Of a stretch of DNA of 64,000 nucleotides, positions 54,765-64,000 are shown in pieces. The notes below the pieces were generated by a model. That model ran no database searches. It was not told the origin of the DNA and was given only the letters and a program-made list of their open reading frames with translations. Position numbers and translations under genes: made by a program. Where the stretch lies: contig NC_084798.1 of the NCBI RefSeq assembly GCF_963169125.1, positions 203,231,481-203,295,480 on the forward strand, written 5' to 3'. Source of the stretch: Humulus lupulus. Lineage: Eukaryota > Streptophyta > Magnoliopsida > Rosales > Cannabaceae. The stretch's first letter is position 1. Each line of letters starts with the position of its first letter.

Positions 54765-56115
54765 CTACTTAGTGAAAATATAGCATGCATGAGGGAAAAA
54801 TATAGTTTGTGCCTAAGATCCCTAAAATTAGCATGAATGAAAAATTATGATTATAGGAGAAAAAAAATTTGGTGCTGTGTATGCCAACTCCCATGTCCGT
54901 GTCGAGGAGTTGGGCATGTGGCCGAGCGGATGCTAAGGCATCTGACTAGCCATGAGGCGTCCGAGCGAGCGCGTACGTAGGGGGTCCAAGGAGATGCCAA
55001 CGTCGCATTTGAGCTGTGTGCTTGGTCTGAGGAGCTGCGCGCCTGGGGTCCGAGGAGCAGCGTTGCATCCAAGCTGTGCACCTGGTTCGAGGGGCTACAT
55101 CTGCTGTCCGAGGGGCTAGGCCTGCATCTGACCAGCAGCAGCAAGTGTCCGAGTGTAGGCATCCGAGCCTAGAGTGCATCTGAGTAGTGAGCCCCTAGTC
55201 CGAGTGGTGAGGCTCTAGTCCGAGCCCAAGGCTAGAGTCCGATCGGACTAGAATTTTCAAAATGGCATGAGCAATGACCAATCGGCCATACCCCTTACCA
55301 CAACCCAAACCCTAAGCTGAAAAAACAAAGCCCTAAATTCCATCTAGCACAAACACTATTTCTCATCCAAAACACACAACCACAAGATCAAAATGGGGAA
55401 TTTGTAAAGTTCCTAATGTTCTAGAGACCACATTCATATCATCAAATACCCATAAACACATGGAAGTACTTTAGGTTGAAAAACTCATTTTTCTTTAAAT
55501 TTCTATGAAATTGAAAGTAAAATTGAGTTACCCATAACCTAAACAACATCAAAACAGCCACCAAATACATTGTATCTCTAAGATTCACACATAGATTCAA
55601 GAAAAAAATCTCTATGAAGTTTCAGCCAACACATGTATTTTTCATGGAATTTTTGAAAAAAAACAACACAGGAGAAGACTTACCCAATCTTGAAGAGACC
55701 TTGGAGAATGCTTGAAGAAATGAGAAGTTTTTCCTTGAGAACCCTTAAACTTTCGGCCAAGAGAAGAGAGGTTGTGAACTTTCGGCCAAGAGAAGGAGGG
55801 TTATGGGGTTTCGACCAAAGAAGGAAAAAAAAAGATGAGAAGTTTTTTATTCTTTTTTTTGCTTTCTTATGTGTGTGGAAGTGTGGGAGTATAGGGGTCT
55901 ATTTAAAGGAAAAAGGTGGAGATTGCCACTTATTTTTGGACCCTTGGAATTCCTTAAATATTTTTTCTCCCCACGATTATGAGCAGTTAATTGCAGTGAT
56001 CGTGGTCTGTGGAGTTGTGGTCTGTTGCATGGCGGGAAGATGAACAGTTGATTTTTTTTTAATAGTGCCATCAACTGTGGAGAAAAAAGTTTATTATGTG
56101 AGACATCATATAATA
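54765..56115. other. Region upstream of the antisense gene, to the polypurine tract
   Basis: No gene is supported. A GC-rich block at 54890-55255 contains about nine GTCCGAG-like heptamers (CTCGGAC in antisense sense). The rest is A-rich leader-like sequence up to 55690 and simple sequence after. Open stretches in the GC-rich block are compositional. This is the expected promoter side of the antisense gene. Confidence 0.5.
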
Positions 56116-56130
56116 AACTTGGGGGGCAAA
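56116..56130 (+). other. Polypurine tract of the Tat-clade element
   Basis: AACTTGGGGGGCAAA directly before the TGTTATCC start of the 3' LTR. Confidence 0.8.
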
Positions 56131-57019
56131 TGTTATCCCCAAAATTTGAAAACGATGATGTGGCAATAGAAATGACAAATGGCAAGGAGTGGTTGAGTGA
56201 CCTGGCTTAGGAGTGACCCGGTAGACCAATGAAGAATTTTGACTAGCCAGAGAAGTGTCATGACCGACCAGGCATGACCTTGTCCGACCAATCACATGTT
56301 TGACTGCCCAGGCATGACCTTGTCCGACCAATCACATGTCTGTCTGCCCGGGCATGACCTTGGCCGATCGGTCATGACCATGTCCGACCAGCCAAGTGCA
56401 TGTCTGCCCAGGCAAGTTCATGTCTACCCAGTCAAGTGCATGTCTGCCCAGTCAAGTGTGTGTCTACCTAGTGAAGGTGTGGTCGACCAACCTGAATGAG
56501 ATATGGATCGACTAGACAGAGTAGGGCTACGCAAGAGATCCCATAAACGGATTCAACAAGAATCGGTCTTGGCTTGCGCGGGAATCTCTCAGTTTATCCC
56601 ATGAATATGGTATACTGTTATATTTTGAATATTATTGTAAATTAAATATAATGAGAATAGTAAAATATCCCGATTGTGGGGGGATATCATCTGTACGATC
56701 CTGAGCCTATAAATACAAGGCTTATGGCATCATAAAGAGGACTTTTGAACTTTTAATTCGAATTCTGAATTTCCTAGAGAGAGAGAGTACTTGTATTTGA
56801 GAGAATTCTTGTATTCTTGTAATCTGCATTGAAGAAACTCAGTTGACTCAGGTTCATCTGATCTTGAGTGCAGATCTATAATCACAACTCTAAGTGGATT
56901 AGACTCTTACCAACACATTGGGGCTGAACCACTGTAAAAATCGTCTGTGTCGTTTATTTCTCTTGAAGGTTTTTGTCGTTTGGACGTCTACACGTCGTTG
57001 GCCAAAACCGCGGTCAACA
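56131..57019 (+). repeat. 3' LTR of the Tat-clade element
   Basis: 889 bp, same length as the 5' LTR, with the same TATA box and 20 bp repeats in slightly diverged form. Followed by the gaaat duplication. Confidence 0.95.
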
Positions 57020-57024
57020 GAAAT

Positions 57025-58136
57025 GGGTAAGAATATTACAAGTCTATGCAATAATATTACAAATAAATACAGATTGAGTAAATAAGGTTACAACTCTATA
57101 ACTGAAAATTACAAATAAACAAAGAAAAGGAAGAAGATGATGAAGAAGAAGAGAATAGTGAGAATACAAATCTAAGCAAAGTATTACAAGTAAAATAAAG
57201 TGTTTGGACCAAAAGAAAATATTACAACTCTTGAACAAGATATATAAGTAAATAGAACAAGAGAATAAGAAGAAAAACAATAGAATAAAATGAAGAACAG
57301 AAACACAAGTAAACTCTCACTTACACAACCTAAGTGAAGAGGGTTGGGGATCACCAACTTGAACAAGGTTTAAAACCTTTGTCCAAAAGATTATTTCCCC
57401 CTAACTTAAGCACTAAGGGATCTCTCTCAGATATTGGAAATGCTTTCTGGAATTATCAAGCCTCAAGGTGTTTCTAGCCAAGTGCTCTAATGGATAGAAA
57501 TGTTGTGTCTTTCAAGTGAGCTATAGGCTCATATTTATAGAGTTTAGAGACACCATTTGAATTTCAAATTCCACCAACCCCCATGGCTGTTACCAATGTT
57601 TAATTAGATTAATATGGAATTAAAAATGAGAATTGGGAGTTATTTGGATTTTTTGAGCCGTTCAACAAAGATTGAAAAAACTAAAGAAAAAAAATGGTTA
57701 GTTTTGGCCTGTGGCCGCGGCCAGAGACATTAGTGGCCGTGGCCACTACTCTTTGTCCCACTGGCCACGGCCACTGACCATTTTCAGCACTTAAAAATTT
57801 GCTATTTTTCCAAACGATTCCAAACCCTCCCAAATGATTTTGTAACTCCCAAAACACATTATTGGGGTTAAAATCATATCTCTAACAGACATTTCACATA
57901 TGGCTTTATGAAATTCATCTCAATATTGTGTAACACCAAATTTACACAATAAAGGGTAATATTTGGAAGTTACCAATTTGTAACACCAAATATGTTACAT
58001 TATTTGGATATATCTAAATATTGTAACTCTCTATTATATGTTACAATATGTGACACTCTTTGTCACACTTATTTAATCTAAAATATTATATTATAATATA
58101 ATATAATATTACATTATATTATAAAATAATATAACA
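57025..58136 (-). repeat. Main piece of the 5' LTR of the Tork/TAR-like element
   Basis: It continues the LTR after the Tat insertion and ends ATATAACA before the atact duplication. With 43993-44025 the LTR totals 1145 bp, 35 bp more than the 3' LTR. The main extra sequence is in a GGCC-rich dyad cluster at 57709-57776. Confidence 0.9.
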
Positions 58137-58141
58137 ATACT

Positions 58142-58262
58142 AGCATTACCTGTCATAGTCTTGAACACCCACTATCAAAGTACCATGAACTAGAGCATGT
58201 ATTATGTGACATGTAAAGGTAGCCAAACGAACTGAATTATTTTTCTTGACCCACATTGTTTT
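58142..58262 (-). pseudogene. SIRE protease active-site region
   Basis: The minus strand reads WYFDSGCSR near 58162-58188, the copia aspartic protease site. A one-base deletion directly after it shifts the frame to MTGNAS, which then reaches the insertion of the Tork/TAR-like element; homology resumes at 38258. Confidence 0.8.
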
Positions 58263-59407
58263 TTATTTTGAATTTCTTTTGGTCAAGAATTGATTCATGC
58301 TACCAAAATGTTTAATATGAATCTTTTTAAACAAATTCAACAAAGAAAAACACTTAGGTCTTATGTGTCCTTTCATACCACAAAAATGACAAGATGGTAC
58401 AAATTTTCCAATGTTTTTCTTCGGTGAAATTCTCTTTAATTGTAGATTTGTTGGAACAGATGACAACTGTGTGTTCTCCGAAGAGCCACTTGTTCCTGCA
58501 AACTGGTTAGTTGTCACAACAGACGGATAATTCACAGGTTTTACAAAAACGTTTTCTTAGAAGATTCAGATCCATTAGATCCTAATCCATTGAAATCACT
58601 AGCCTTTTTTCCTACAAAGAGAACATCATCCAAAATTCTAGATCTTGGATTAAGCATTTTGATACTGTTTTGCATAAGATCAATTTCTTTACTCAAAGAA
58701 TTAATTTCATTATTTTTGGAAGCAATAATCAACTCAAGTTCTTTAATTTTTTCAACTGATTTCTTATTATTGCTAGCCATTAATTGATTCTCAGAGCAAA
58801 CTTTCAGCAATTGATCATACATTATCTTGTAAGAATCTTTCAATGACTCCTCATCTAAGTCAGATTCATCAGAGTCAATGTTAGATTCTTCATCATTTTG
58901 AACAGAAGTATTAAGGCATACCAAATCCTTGGAATCAACTGAGGGGAAAAACATACCTTTGTGAACAGAGGTTAAGGCAACACTAATGTCTTCCTCATCA
59001 CTATATTCAGAGTCTTGATCACTCTAAGTAGCTACCATGGCTTTATTTTTCTTTAACGTATTGGCACACTCTGATTGAATGTGTCCAGATCCTTCACATT
59101 CCCTACACTGAATACCCTTTTTATTAGTTTCAAAGGGTTTAGAAAAATTACCTTTTGGGTTTTTGGATATGACCTTTTCGTTTCCCAATTTCTATATGTA
59201 CTTTTTTTAAAAATTTGTTAACAAAGCCATCTCATCATTCGAACTTTCCTTCTTTTCTCTGGAAGATTTCAAGGCAATAGATTTCTCCTTGATTTCTTCT
59301 ATTTTACCTATTTGTTGGTTTAGTTCAAAAGTTTAAAGTGAACCCATCAATTCTTCTACTATTATTTTGTCCAGATCTTTTGCTTCTTCAATTGCAGTGA
59401 GGTTAGT
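58263..59407 (-). pseudogene. SIRE gag C-terminal region with two zinc knuckles
   Basis: Pieces at 58263-58535 and 58541-58954 with a stop or shift between them, and a broken part 58955-59407. Zinc knuckles: CRECEGSGHIQSEC (about 59060-59110) and CHFCGMKGHIRPKC (about 58360-58400). Between them are an acidic segment (NIDSDESDLDEESL) and a coiled-coil region (KKSVEKIKELELIIASKNNEINSL in part). Confidence 0.83.
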
Positions 59408-59947
59408 CTAAAACCTAGCAGAAAGAACTTTAACAATTTTTCGAACCAAAACATTTTCTTCAAGTTTCTCACTAAGAGCAAAATATTCGTTAGCAATATC
59501 TGACAATTTTTCATAAAATTCAATGAGGGTTTCATTTTCATTCATTTTTAAATTTTCAAATTTTGTTGTGAGCATAACAAGCCTAGAACGATTGACATCA
59601 GTAGTTCCTTCAAATTGGGTTTGAAGGGTTTGCCAAGCATCTTTTGCCGAAACATATGAAGAAATCAATTTAATGTAACATTCACCAACACCATTAAAAA
59701 TAGCATGTAATGCTTTATTATTGTAACTGGACAGTTTATCTTCAGCATTAGTCCAATCAAGTTCAGATTTTACCTTAGTTACATCATTGCTTTCTGCTGG
59801 AGGAGTCCAACCACTCAAAATAGCTCTCCAAGCCTTTTCATCTTGAGATTTGATGAAAGTTCCCATTCTAACTTTCCAATATAGATATTTAGAATCATTG
59901 AGTAAAGGGGGGCGAGTTATGGAACCTCCTTCTGTGAAAAAAGACAT
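59408..59947 (-). pseudogene. SIRE gag N-terminal region
   Basis: Starts at ATG 59947, 75 nt after the 5' LTR. Motifs: RPPLLNDSKYLYWKVRMGTFI, AWRAILSGWTPP, LHAIFNGVGECYIKLISS, AKDAWQTLQTQFEGTTDVNRSRL and MNENETLIEFYEKLSDIANE, the UBN2-type gag of SIRE elements. One open frame of 179 codons ending in a stop near KVLSARF. Confidence 0.88.
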
Positions 59948-60005
59948 TGCAAGAACAAGAACAACAAACGAAATAAACCAAGATCACACTCAGAAATGAG
60001 TAACC

Positions 60006-60019
60006 TGGCTCTGATACTA
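60006..60019 (-). other. Primer binding site of the SIRE-like element
   Basis: Sense TAGTATCAGAGCCA, one mismatch from the tRNA-Met type TGGTATCAGAGCCA, two bases from the 5' LTR. Confidence 0.8.
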
Positions 60020-60021
60020 AT

Positions 60022-62931
60022 TGAAATTATATTTTTAGTAATTACCAAATTAATTAAATCAAGTAAATAAATTAAGGTGTGAAATGGTAATTAAGTGTCG
60101 AAACAGATTTTAGAACTGTTGGGGCAGAATACGAACTTGTCACGACAAAAACTGAACACAATAAAAACATAGTGCAAAAGAAATAAAGAACACAACGAAT
60201 TTTTACAAGGTTCAGAAACCCTTTTGGATAACCTACTCCTTGGGGCCACGCCCAGAGAATAAAACCAATTAATAAAGAATCACAAGTACAAAATATTGAC
60301 TTAAACAAAACAAGACTCCCTCTTGAGATTTGCCGCAACTTTGTTGTACTTCTCTTCACTAATCTAATTCTGAATGAGACACTCAACCACTTGAACTCCC
60401 TTCAATGGCCAGCGAGTGCTTGCATCCTCCCGACACAAGGCTTGTGAAAATTCTCTCCCGAAGACTATAAGAATTGTGTTCAAATTACATGTATTCACTC
60501 ATGAATGTGGTTCAGACTCCCACAAAACTGAACACTCATTTTACTACAAGATTACGTGAATACAATGATCTTTAATACAATCTATGAACTCCCACAAATA
60601 TTACAATTCACTCACAAACTATGCACCAAAGAGTTCACTTTTTCTCAAGGCCTTAGAAGCCTATTTATAGAGTCCATTTCATGCTTAGAAAGGCTGAGAA
60701 AGAATTTCCTATAATAAAAGCAAGAATATTTGAAGATATTCTTGATTAATGAAGATTTGCCATTTTTAGATGATTTTGATCCAACAGACACTGATTTTGC
60801 GGGGACAGTTAATACCTTTGTCAGATCAAATTTCTCAAGATAGAAATAACCATTAATTACTTCAAAGATTGTATTTCCTGAAGTTTATTACCTTGAGCAG
60901 CACGAAAATCAAAAGGCATATATTCCATAAATAAATTTGAGTAAGCACGGAATATTTTCTTTATAAAACTAAGATACAAATTCTCTTTATAAAAATATTG
61001 TGATAATATTGTAGAGTCCAAGAACTTTACTTAGCTAATTGTTTAGTAGTATTATAGTATGTTTAGTATTATCTTTGTAACTGTGGATTTTTGGTTCAGA
61101 CCGGGAATTATTTGGACACTCATAGTAGTACTTGTAGATTTTCTAAGTTTAACCTATAGTTTAAGAATATTAATTTTAACCTAAGGTTTGATTAATATGA
61201 CTGATATTGATGGTGATATTTATTATATTATAAGGTTTAGATAGATCCAATAAGATAGTAACACTTATCATATGTATGATTATTAAGAAATTATTATTTT
61301 AATGATAAAATAAGAGAATTATAAGACTTAGTCTTCACCAAAATCTGATAGGAGCATGACATTTATCACAATTTTATTTATTTGTGGATTAGGTTGATAT
61401 TTAGATAATTAAATAGATTTTTCGTAACTTTAGGATACTGTAACTTCTGACCTGTTTTTGACCCAGTTATATTAGGAATTTCGAAAAATAGTATTTCTTA
61501 AAAGTTGTAGATAATTTAATGAGCTTTCTAACGGTATAAAGAGAGTCCAAATCAGAGTTCTAAAACTCCAGATATGTTGATTTTACTGAAGGGGAGTTTA
61601 GAGTTACGAGATTTAGGGAGTTAAAAGTTAGGATTCTATTTGTTTTTATTATTTTAAAAATCAAGCTTTGAATCCTTAAATCTCTCTGAAAAATTTGAAC
61701 AATTCCTAAGCCTTTAGCTGAAGGATATTCAAATATTTTCAATTAAATTTATTATTTTTATTCAAAGCCAAAAAGAAGATTTTTATTCCTAGAACTCTAT
61801 AAATAGGACCTAGCACCAAGCATTTTTCATTCATTCATCAAGCTAAGTTCAGAGGCTGCAAGTTGCTAGGTTATTGTGAGAGTGTAAACACTTGGGTTGG
61901 GGATTATAAGCTTGATCACTATAAGCTTACCAAACACTTGGGAAGTAAGGTCTTATAGCATTTCGGTTCAAGGTTTAGATTGGTCTTACAAGTGTTCAGG
62001 GAAATCCAAGTTCTTAAGCACAAGGTTTTTGGAGTGTTCCAAAAGTCGCAACTCAGTCCATCATATCCCGGTAACTTTGGTAAGGAAAATAGGATAGAAT
62101 CTATATGTTTATTGCTTATGTTATCTTATGTGTTGTGTTATGAAATATGATACATTATGAATATGTTATGAATGTGTATGTTTGTAGGCTTGGGCTTATG
62201 CCCTATTTGACTAACAAGACCCCAAAAAGATTATGGGCATATGCCTACTTAGCTAGTAGGACCCCACTAATCTCATGGGCATAAGCTTGTTTAGTCTATG
62301 GGACCCCAAGTAATAATGGTCATTATAATAAGTGTATGTATTAAGTGTTATGATATGTCTTTACGTTTATTATGAAATTTATGTGTATGACTATGTGTTA
62401 GATTTTCCTTGCTGGGCATTAGGCTCATTCCTTTTTGTTTTATGTGCAGGAAAATAGCTTTAGAGGCGGTAAGATTCGTGATGCTTAGAGGATGTGTATC
62501 GATGGTGAATGGAGTCAAGGGGCCGAGCGTTATTCGATTCGAGGATGTAGTCTCATTTTATCTTTTATGGTTTTATATGTATTTTCCGCATTTCTTATGT
62601 AATTCTTTTCATTTAAATCATGTTTTGTTTTTAAAGACAATGGGACCCCATATCCTTCTTAGTATTTATTTGTAAGTAACTCTTATTTTACAAGTTACTC
62701 AATAAAATTATGGTATTTTCGTAAAAATGTAAGTTTATGTATAGTTTCGTTAATGGTCCAAAAAGTCTAGATTAGTGGGTCATTACAAATATCAACCTAA
62801 ATAAGATCTTATTTGCAAACCTTACAAATTAATTCAAGACATTAATTTCGAAAATCACAATAATAGGAACTTAAAATTATTTTTTAAATAAAAAGATATT
62901 TCTATAAAATTTTCCAATTTTAGGATTTACA
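60022..62931 (-). repeat. 5' LTR of the SIRE-like element, interrupted
   Basis: LTR pieces 60022-61009 and 62793-62931 add up to 1127 bp, equal to the 3' LTR. TATA box in sense at 60661-60670. Ends GGATTTACA before the atctc duplication. Confidence 0.92.
61010..62787 (+). mobile_element. Solo family-A LTR in the SIRE 5' LTR
   Basis: TGTAGAGTCC ... GGGTCATTACA, 1778 bp, flanked by aatat (61005-61009 and 62788-62792). It has the TATA box (61797-61806), intron-like segment (62080-62448) and three 43 bp repeats (about 62187-62315), but lacks the GCGATATATCGC dyad module; unrelated sequence occupies that place (about 61300-61760). Confidence 0.92.
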
Positions 62932-62936
62932 ATCTC

Positions 62937-64000
62937 AACTAATTTATTATCATCATCCTAAAACTAATGACATAAACATAGGCAAATACACAGACATATA
63001 CTTACACGTACTACAAAATTAAGTTCTAAATCAAAAGAGTTCTTTTGTAAAAGGAATGTTCAAAAACCTCAGCCAATGGTTATAATCATCCAAAAACAAA
63101 TATCTCAGAACTAGACATAAACATAGGCAAATATTATATATATACAAAAAGTTGAGTTCTAAAGCAAAAAAACTTGGAAAAAATCTTTTTCACTTACTCG
63201 AAATGAAACAAAAGTTTTTAGCTTTCTCTGTCCAAAATTAGCAATTTATTAGAAAAGAAAATAAAGATAAAAATCCATTAATTTAGAGAACTTCAAAAAG
63301 AAAAACTAAAAAATCAAAACCAAACTCATTAGCTAATAAGAAGAAAATGATTTGAAAAAAAATAGTGCGTACTAGATCTAGCACAACAACACATCATTAA
63401 TCAGAGAAAAAGGATATAAAACATCATACGAACTTAGAAAACCAAATACAAACTCAGACACAACCTATGAGATGGAATGTTCAAATCTGAGATTAAGAAC
63501 TCAGAGAGAGAAACGAACCTCGAGGAGGAGAATAGGGCATACCTTAGGTTCAAGATCTAATAACTAGCATATTGTTGCACACCACCTATCGGTATCCTAT
63601 CATCGCAGGCTACTTCATTCCAAACATGGTTCCTCAACGTCATCGTCGATAGAAACAAACACTTGGTTTCCACCTACATCACAATTCTCCAAATGTCGCC
63701 ATTATCTCATTGAACTTTGATACTTTGGCCTGTTTGGTTCGTGCGATAGTGCTATGGTGTGCGATCAGGGCTCTCTTGGAAGAATAGAGCATTGAAGAGC
63801 ATTGGGGCTCTATAAGATTTATGGATGCTAAAACATTTCTTTAGTGTATTGATTGGTCATAAATTTCATCAACCGTAAAAAACAAACAAAGAAAAATATT
63901 AAATATTGTTGACTGCCTCTTTCGCTATCAACTAATTAAACCAAAGCTTAAAGAAATGTAGTAAAGAACACAAGATTTACGTGGTTCAGGTTATTAATTA
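62937..64000. other. Flanking AT-rich sequence
   Basis: No coding sequence recognised. It holds an imperfect direct duplication with period about 145 bp (GACATAAACATAGGCAAATA at 62969 and 63114). The last 40 bases (AAGATTTACGTGGTTCAGG) resemble sequence common in copia LTRs, but the window ends there. Confidence 0.45.

Larger units (their letters stand above)
44026..57019 (+). mobile_element. Complete Tat-clade Ty3/gypsy element with antisense gene
   Basis: 12,994 bp, plus strand, flanked by gaaat (44021-44025 and 57020-57024), with two 889 bp LTRs differing at roughly 40 positions by hand count. Order: LTR, primer site, gag, protease, RT, RNase H, integrase, then about 4.9 kb downstream of pol containing an antisense three-exon gene, polypurine tract, LTR. 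A long 3' region with an antisense ORF is known from Tat-clade elements such as Grande and Retand. Stops, frameshifts and an integrase active-site change make it defective. Confidence 0.95.
38259..58136 (-). mobile_element. Tork/TAR-like Ty1/copia element, inserted in SIRE protease
   Basis: Minus-strand copia element flanked by atact (38254-38258 and 58137-58141). LTRs: 38259-39368 and 43993-44025 plus 57025-58136. Internal region 39369-43992 with gag, protease, integrase, RT and RNase H. Its 5' LTR holds the Tat-clade gypsy element 44026-57019. The lineage label is tentative. Confidence 0.93.
20361..62931 (-). mobile_element. SIRE-like Ty1/copia element with nested insertions
   Basis: Two LTRs (20361-21487 and 60022-62931) bracket a minus-strand element flanked by the 5 bp duplication atctc (20356-20360, 62932-62936). 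Its own parts are 21488-26085, 38009-38258 and 58142-60021; the rest is later insertions. Without the solo LTR at 61010-62787 the 5' LTR is 1127 bp, exactly the length of the 3' LTR. The native element would be about 9 kb, with gag carrying two zinc knuckles, copia-order pol and a third ORF between pol and the 3' LTR, as in SIRE elements. Confidence 0.93.

Noticed and set aside
54916..54950. tRNA-like stretch (TGGCCGAGCGG, CTAAGGC) resembling the D-arm of tRNA-Leu
   Set aside because: No cloverleaf could be completed; the nearest B-box-like GGTTCGAGG lies about 165 bp away, too far for a tRNA gene.
54851..55179. Two overlapping minus-strand open stretches upstream of the antisense gene
   Set aside because: Composition-driven (GTCCGAG-rich block), in two frames at once, not joined to the antisense exon by any good splice site.

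Overview
The window is plant nuclear DNA, probably from a eudicot, and consists almost entirely of nested transposable elements. I found no intact host protein-coding gene and no rRNA, convincing tRNA or CRISPR. The plant assignment rests on the element lineages: Ty1/copia of SIRE-, Tork/TAR- and Ale-like type, a Tekay-type chromovirus, and a Tat-clade Ty3/gypsy with an antisense ORF. Plant-type LTR promoters (CTATAAATA) and tRNA-Met primer sites agree with this. The species cannot be named from the sequence.

Layout. 1-1744: tails of two LTRs, families called A and B here. 1745-5660: a decayed plus-strand Ty1/copia element with its 3' LTR. 6379-17578: a long foldback DNA element (two ~500 bp inverted arms plus inverted tandem arrays), split at 7757-17046 by a complete minus-strand Tekay-like element (Tekay-1: 1917 bp LTRs, 5 bp duplication gccac, chromodomain pol, and an extra intact 155-codon ORF upstream of gag). 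17640-18330: a minus-strand copia 3' end and LTR remnant carrying heat-shock-element-like arrays. 18421-20360: AT-rich spacer with a possible LINE tail.

20361-62931 is one minus-strand SIRE-like copia element (own length about 9 kb) expanded to 42.6 kb by insertions, each with a 5 bp target duplication. (i) Tekay-2, 26086-38003, itself carries two solo LTRs (26695-28621 and 32470-34772). (ii) A Tork/TAR-like copia, 38259-58136, has a complete 12,994 bp plus-strand Tat-clade gypsy (44026-57019) inside its 5' LTR. (iii) A solo family-A LTR, 61010-62787, sits in the SIRE 5' LTR. Removing that solo LTR makes the two SIRE LTRs exactly equal at 1127 bp, which strongly supports the reconstruction. 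62937-64000 is flanking AT-rich DNA.

How the parts work together. Each element carries the gag-protease-integrase-RT-RNase H set in its family order, but all are broken by stops, frameshifts or lost catalytic residues. The most unusual parts are the extra upstream ORF of Tekay-1, still open in a very young but defective copy; the three-exon antisense gene of the Tat element; dyad-symmetric modules at matching places in three unrelated LTR families; and the heat-shock-like arrays upstream of a TATA box.
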